A stretch of 47,352 nt of DNA, taken from assembly GCA_029258755.1 (NCBI GenBank), contig JAPDKC010000004.1:1-47352 (forward strand), written 5' to 3'. The translations under genes were made by a program, and so were the position numbers. Positions 43,063 through 47,352 of the stretch are shown here, piece by piece (within the stretch, counting starts at the first letter, position 1; every line of letters starts with the position of its first letter). The stretch comes from an archaeon (GTDB lineage Archaea; Iainarchaeota; Iainarchaeia; Iainarchaeales; DTGL01). The notes under the pieces were generated by a model. The model had not been told where the DNA came from. It ran no database searches and saw only the letters and a program-made list of their open reading frames with translations.

Positions 43063-43194
43063 ATGGGCACTCGCTCGAAGGACACATCGCGATTTAAAAA
43101 AACGCATGCTAAGCAGAGATGGAAATGGAAGAAGAAGAAATACAGGCGCAGAAGGCGCAAGCATCGTTACTTGAGGCAGAGGGCAAAGTCATAA
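43063..43194 (+). CDS. rpl41e: Ribosomal protein eL41-like
   Basis: 43 aa. The C-terminal 25 residues (RWKWKKKKYRRRRRKHRYLR followed by QRAKS) match the tiny eL41 protein, usually about 25 residues of almost pure Arg/Lys. Here about 18 extra residues (MGTRSKDTSRFKKTHAKQ) precede it. GGTGATTTC upstream is a plausible Shine-Dalgarno site for ATG 43063. A later start is not available as ATG, so the extension may be real. Confidence 0.65.
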   Translation: MGTRSKDTSRFKKTHAKQRWKWKKKKYRRRRRKHRYLRQRAKS

Positions 43195-43240
43195 ACAGGC
43201 TTATAATCATAGCCTCTTTCTCTATTCGAAATTTTTCCGA

Positions 43241-44170
43241 TTAAAACCAGATGTAAAGCGCAAGGAAACCAAGCATAAAGAGAATGCTGTGGAAGTAAAG
43301 GAATCTATAGAGGAGCTTGTATTTCTTAACGTTATCAACACGCTTCGGATCTTTTATAATTTTGATATAAAAAGGCACAGCAAATGCAGAGAGCAATGCC
43401 AATAGCAAATATCTTAAGGGCAGCCAACCGAGAAAGGGAAGCTTAAAAACACTGTTTGCGCATGCGAAAAAGAAAGAAAAGACGCTTATTGTAAGCGAAG
43501 CGTAGAATATTGGCTTAAGCTTGCTTCCATACAAAGCAACGCTGCTTCTATACTTTCTGTTTTTATCGTGCTCCTCGCTCATAAGCCTGTAAAGCCCATA
43601 GCCGCCGAACTGCAAACCAAGGATAAAAAGCAAGGCCAATAAAGGAGCATAAAAATGCGGAACGAAAAGAACCCAACCGGAGTAAAAGCGAAAGATCGGA
43701 TTAATTAAGGAACCGGAGATTAGATCTACTATAGGCTTCTTCTTAAAATTGAAGGGTTTCATGGTATAAAGTATCTGGTTTATAAGCATAGCAACAAGAC
43801 AAACAACAAAAAAAAGGTTTTTTGTTAGGGAAGCTATAAAAAGGCCTAAGGAAAACGCAATCGTAAGGAGAAACAAAGAGAAAGCTAAAGCAAAGTTTGC
43901 AGGCACCCTGCCAGAAGGAATCGCTCTTATCTTCTTCAAAGGATGTGCAGCATCTTCAAATCTATCTGTATAATCATTCAGTGTATAAAGGCCTGACCAG
44001 AGCAAGCAAACGCTAGCGGCACCTACTAAAAAAATCCACGGATCAAAAGAAATATTATACATAAAGCCCGCAAACACAACCGCAATAATCATATTCATTA
44101 GCGATTTGCTCCATTCGGCTGGTCGCATCAACTCTAAGAGGCCTTTAAGGAAGGGAAGCATAGAATACAC
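43241..44170 (-). CDS. UbiA-family prenyltransferase (second copy)
   Basis: 309 aa integral membrane protein. The Asp-rich motif YTLNDYTDRFEDAAHPLKKI is followed by the typical PSGRVP. The opening LLELMRPAEWSKSLMN resembles the decaprenyl-phosphate phosphoribosyltransferase branch of UbiA more than DGGGP synthase, but substrates cannot be assigned from sequence. It is divergent from the rRNA operon. Confidence 0.8.
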   Translation of the reverse strand: MYSMLPFLKGLLELMRPAEWSKSLMNMIIAVVFAGFMYNISFDPWIFLVGAASVCLLWSGLYTLNDYTDRFEDAAHPLKKIRAIPSGRVPANFALAFSLFLLTIAFSLGLFIASLTKNLFFVVCLVAMLINQILYTMKPFNFKKKPIVDLISGSLINPIFRFYSGWVLFVPHFYAPLLALLFILGLQFGGYGLYRLMSEEHDKNRKYRSSVALYGSKLKPIFYASLTISVFSFFFACANSVFKLPFLGWLPLRYLLLALLSAFAVPFYIKIIKDPKRVDNVKKYKLLYRFLYFHSILFMLGFLALYIWF

Positions 44171-44213
44171 CGAAAACGCTGATAAGGGGTTAAATAGCTA
44201 AAAACACAGAAAG

Positions 44214-44223
44214 ATTTTTAAAT
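44214..44223 (+). promoter_or_regulatory. rRNA operon promoter (TATA box)
   Basis: AAAGATTTTTAAATACC holds a BRE-plus-TATA-like box (TTTTTAAATA) about 220 bp ahead of the 16S gene; transcription would start near 44248. The intervening leader contains hairpin CGCCCAA/TTGGGCG (44352-44358, 44365-44371) and the 5' half of the 16S processing stem. No gene lies in 44171-44435. Confidence 0.55.
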
Positions 44224-44375
44224 ACCTGCACAGAAGTATTAATATAGAGAAACATAAAAACGCGCCAGGAGCCTCAGAGTTTCTCGTTGTAAATTTTTAA
44301 AAATATCGCTAGATTATGTTTATTTGCAAAAATCCTTATGCTAAATATGAGCGCCCAAGATTCTTTGGGCGTGAT

Positions 44376-44410
44376 GGAGCCCAAAAGCCAGAGGTAACCA
44401 GTGCAGCTCT
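44376..44410 (+). other. 16S processing stem, 5' strand (BHB)
   Basis: GGAGCCCAAAAGCCA (44376-44390), GAGG, bulge TAA (44395-44397), CCAGTGCAGCTCT (44398-44410). It pairs with 45937-45971 beyond the 3' end of 16S to form a canonical bulge-helix-bulge: 15 bp, a 3-nt bulge, a 4-bp helix, a 3-nt bulge, 13 bp. This is the substrate of the tRNA-splicing endonuclease that frees pre-16S RNA. Confidence 0.92.
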
Positions 44411-44435
44411 CGCTGAAAACCTCAAGTTTTCGGCA

Positions 44436-45927
44436 ATTCCAGCTGATCCTGCTGGCGGGCACTGCTATGGGAGTGCGACTAAGACATGCAAGTCTTAGAG
44501 CGCTAGCCATGGAGCGCTCTGGCGGACGGCTCAGTAACACGTGGGTAATCTACCCTGGGGAGGGGTTAATCCCGGGAAACTGGGGCTAATGCCCCATAGG
44601 CAACAGCTGCTGGAATGCGCTGTTGCCGAAAGGCAGCTGCACCATGCTGCAGCTTGCGCCCCAGGATGAGCCTGCGGCGGAATAGGTTGTTGGTGGGGTA
44701 ACGGCCCACCAAGCCTAAGATCCGTACGGGCCTTGGAAGAGGGAGCCCGGAGAAGGGCACTGAGATAAGGGCCCTAGCTCTACGGAGCGCAGCAGTCGCG
44801 AAACCTCTACAATGCGCGAAAGCGTGATAGGGGTACTCCCAGTGCCAGCTCTGCTGGCTTTTGCCGAGCCTAAAAAGCTCGGCGAATAAGTGGGGGGTAA
44901 GATACGTGCCAGCCGCCGCGGTAACACGTACCCCACGAGTGGTGCCCACTTATATTGAGCCTAAAACGTCCGTAGCCTGTCCGGCAAGTCGCCTGTGAAA
45001 TCGGTCAGCTCAACTGACCGGCGTGCAGGCGATACTGCCGGGCTCGAGGCCGGGAGGCGGCAGGGGTATTCCCGGGGTAGCGGTGAAATGCGAAGATCCC
45101 GGGAAGACCACCGGTAGCGAAGGCGCCTGCCGAGAACGGACCTGACGGTGAGGGGCGAAAGCCAGGGGAGCGACCCGGATTAGATACCCGGTTAGTCCTG
45201 GCCGTAAACGATGCGGACTAGGTGTTCCGTCAGCGTAAGCTGTCGGAGCGCCGAAGGGAAGCCGTTAAGTCCGCTGCTTGGGAAGTATAGCCGCAAGGCC
45301 GAAACTTGAGGGAATTGGCGGGGGCGCACTTACAAGGGGTGGATGCTGCGGTTTAATTGGACCCAACCCCAGGAACCTCACCAGGGCCGACAGCAGGATG
45401 ATGGTCAGCCTGAAGGGCTTACCTGACACGCTGAGAGGTGTTGTATGGTCATCGTCAGCTCGTGCCATGAGGTGTCCTGTTAACTCAGGCAACGAGCGAG
45501 ACCCGCGCCCCTAGTTGCTACCTCCCTAATTGCAGGGAGGGCACTCTAGGGGGACTGCCCTGGCAACAGGGAGGAAGGAGCGGGCGACGGTAGATCTGTA
45601 TGGCCCGAATGCCCTGGGCTACACGCGGCATACAATGGCCGGGTCAATGGGCTGCGAGCCCGAAAGGGTGAGCCAATCCCCTAAACCCGGTCCCAGTCCG
45701 GATCGAGGGCTGCAACCCGCCCTCGTGAAGGTGGAATCCCCAGTAATCGCGTGTTATCAACGCGCGGTGAATACGTCCCCGCGCCTTGCACACACTGCCC
45801 ATCAAGCCAACCGAGTAGAGCTTAGATGAGGCGCTCTCATCTGGGAGCGTCGATTCTAGGCTCTGCGAGGGGGGCTAAGTTGTAACAAGGTGTCCGTAGG
45901 GGAACCTGCGGACGGATCACCTCCTTC
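44436..45927 (+). rRNA. rrs: 16S ribosomal RNA
   Basis: About 1490 nt. The start is set at ATTCCAGCTGATCCTGCTGG by analogy to the archaeal ATTCCGGTTGATCCTGCCGG. The universal GTGCCAGCCGCCGCGGTAA, AAACTTGAGGGAATTGGCGG (variant AAACTTAAAG region) and 3'-terminal GGATCACCTCCTT are present. The latter gives an anti-Shine-Dalgarno CACCTCC. No intron evident. Ends are estimated to a few bases. Confidence 0.97.
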
Positions 45928-45936
45928 ATTTTAAAA

Positions 45937-45971
45937 AGAGCTGCACTGGCCTCAAATGGCTTTTGGGCTCC
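45937..45971 (+). other. 16S processing stem, 3' strand (BHB)
   Basis: AGAGCTGCACTGG (45937-45949), CCTC (45950-45953), bulge AAA (45954-45956), TGGCTTTTGGGCTCC (45957-45971), complementary to the leader strand at 44376-44410. Confidence 0.92.
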
Positions 45972-46013
45972 GAGCGAACCCGTGGTTTCATCTAGCATGC
46001 TCAAAAAAACTTT

Positions 46014-46112
46014 GGGCCCATAGCTCAGCGGAAGAGCGCTGCCCTTGCAAGTATCTCCATTTAAGGTAATCAAGAGAGGCAGAGGCCACGGGTTCGAATC
46101 CCGTTGGGTCCA
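46014..46112 (+). tRNA. tRNA-Ala (TGC) in the 16S-23S spacer, with 27-nt intron
   Basis: Acceptor GGGCCCA (46014-46020) pairs with TGGGTCC (46105-46111; one G-U), discriminator A46112. Anticodon stem CTGCC/GGCAG (46039-46043, 46078-46082). Anticodon TGC is at 46046-46048. The intron 46050-46076 lies between positions 37 and 38 and forms a textbook BHB: exon CTTG pairs with intron CAAG, with 3-nt bulges CAA and AGA. Mature length is 72 nt. tRNA-Ala(UGC) in this spacer is the euryarchaeal arrangement. Confidence 0.95.
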
Positions 46113-46135
46113 CTTTACCTTTCCTTTAAAATCAA

Positions 46136-46186
46136 CTGTCCCAAGCTTTTTTGGGGCAGAGGACTAGCATGCTTACATTAAGCATG
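46136..46186 (+). other. Spacer hairpins before 23S
   Basis: Two stem-loops: CTGTCCCAA/TTGGGGCAG (46136-46144, 46151-46159, one G-U) and CATGCTTA-CAT-TAAGCATG (46168-46186). Probably pre-rRNA folding or processing elements. The 23S processing stem would need the region beyond the window. Confidence 0.5.
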
Positions 46187-46221
46187 TGATGATGTCCGCA
46201 TAGACCGCCGCGCTGCGTGTG

Positions 46222-47352
46222 AACAATAAGCCACCTAGTGGATGACTAGGCTCAAGAGCCGAGGAAGGGCGTGGCAAGCTGCGATAAGCCCGGGCGAGCC
46301 GCATGCAGGCTTAGAACCCGGGATTCCCGAATTGCTCCGTAAGGAGCGGGAACGCGGCGAACTGAAGCATCTTAGTAGCCGCAGGAAAAGAAAGCAATAG
46401 CGATGCCGTGAGTACCGGCGAGGGAAAGCGGCAGAGGGCAAACCGAATCCGCTAGCGAAAGTTAGCGGAGATGTGGGGTTAGGGCCCGGGTAGGCCTAAG
46501 GAAGCAAAGCCGAAGTCCCCTGGAACGGGGCGCCATAGAGCGTGAAAGCCGCGTAGGCAGAGCTTCTATGGCCATTCCCGGTGTCCCAGAGTAGCGTGCG
46601 TTGGATTTCGCGCGCGAAGGTGGGAGACTTTAACTCCCAACCCTAAATACTCCTTGAGACCGATAGCGCACTAGTACCGTGAGGGAAAGTTGAAAAGCAT
46701 CCCTAACGGGAGGTGAAAAGCGTCTGAAACTAGGTGGCTACAGGCCGGTGCGGCCCTTAAGAAGCGAAGCCCTCGAAGCGAGCTTCTGCAAGGGAGCGAG
46801 CGAAGAGGGCAGATCGGGGTTGCACCGTTCGTCTCGAAACACGAGCGAGGGAGTTTACCGGTGTGGCAAGGCTAACGCCTTCAAGGCGGCAGCCGTAGCG
46901 AAAGCGAGGTCCCCGCAGCCGCATAATGCGGTCAGGGGGAGCGTGTGAAAGCGCGTTAGTCACACCGGTAAGACCTGAAACCGAGCGATCTACCCCTGGG
47001 CAAGGTGAAGCCCTCCTTCCGGAGGGTCGAGGCCTTCAACCGGTGCTAGTCTATCTGCTCGGGTGACCTGGGGGTAGGCGCGATATACGACTCGCGCTCG
47101 GAGATAGCAGGCTCCCCCCGAAGTAACCCTAAGGTTAGCCTGGCCGGAGAGAGGCAATAGTGTAGAGATACTGATTAGAGGGTATCGGGCCGAGAGGTCT
47201 GGCCCTCTTATCAAACTCCGAAGCTATTGCCCTCGTAGATGGCCGGAGTAGGGGCACGTGGGAAAGCCGCGTGTCCTTAAGGGGAACAACCCAGACCCAG
47301 GTTAAGGCCCATAAGTGCCGGTTAAGTGCTAAGCGGAAGGGCGTCTTTGCCC
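46222..47352 (+). rRNA. rrl: 23S ribosomal RNA, 5' part (truncated by window end)
   Basis: Starts around AATAAGCCACCTAGTGGATG, the usual 5' end that pairs with 5.8S-like sequence, and continues through AGGAAGGGCGTGGCAAGCTG, GAGTACCGGCGAGGGAAAG and CTAGTACCGTGAGGGAAAG landmarks. About 1130 of roughly 2900 nt are present. Frames called within this span are not genes. The exact start is estimated. Confidence 0.96.

Noticed and set aside
44566-47214. Several frames of 60-130 aa in the rRNA operon
   Set aside because: They lie inside 16S and 23S rRNA, which are unmistakable from universal landmarks.

Overview
The window is archaeal chromosomal DNA. The evidence is a histone gene, eukaryote-type ribosomal proteins (eS8, eL40, eL41, eL42), a KEOPS Cgi121 subunit, FEN1 with a PCNA-binding tail, a Hef-type helicase and an XPF-type nuclease, a DGGGP-synthase-like UbiA enzyme of ether-lipid synthesis, pyruvoyl arginine decarboxylase, intron-containing tRNAs, and a 16S-tRNA-Ala(UGC)-23S operon with a bulge-helix-bulge (BHB) processing stem. 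This gene set points to a euryarchaeal or DPANN-related lineage; I cannot place it more precisely by eye.

Layout. 1-360: decayed transposase at the left edge. 491-3802: membrane-anchored surface protein. 3799-9811: housekeeping block (histone, Hef helicase and separate XPF nuclease, tRNA-Gly, regulator, eL42, Cgi121, eS8, MFS transporter). 9857-10825: two small related zinc-ribbon proteins and a transposon-type remnant. 10928-22500: a visibly more A/T-rich accessory island. 22655-31745: housekeeping (orphan antitoxin, DEDD exonuclease, purA-purB, nucleotidyltransferase, HAD, AIR-synthase-like, arginine decarboxylase, IMPase). 31834-32747: an intact IS6-type element with an 8-bp target duplication. 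32759-37001: fen, dph6-like, pcm, ubiA, eL40. 37080-42174: two large surface/pilus genes. 42356-44170: tRNA-Glu, regulator, a 52-aa ORF, eL41, a second UbiA. 44214-47352: rRNA operon, running off the right edge inside 23S.

The most interesting part is the island. Five tightly overlapping genes encode a PLD-nuclease/SNF2-type helicase fusion, a large N6-adenine DNA methyltransferase, a small SocA/YwgA-like protein, a PIN-domain nuclease and an unrecognised protein. This looks like a restriction- or DISARM-like defence module that lacks the usual DISARM partners. It is followed by a separate transcription unit: a winged-helix regulator and a full-length long Argonaute with a DEDN catalytic tetrad. 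Between them lies about 90 bp packed with consecutive hairpins, preceded by its own TATA-like box at the right distance for a small RNA. Next come five copies of a TTATGAGAA-type operator wrapped around the Argonaute promoter. Physical linkage of a helicase/methylase module, a PIN nuclease, an Argonaute and a candidate structured RNA is the best candidate here for an undescribed system; that they work together is inference.
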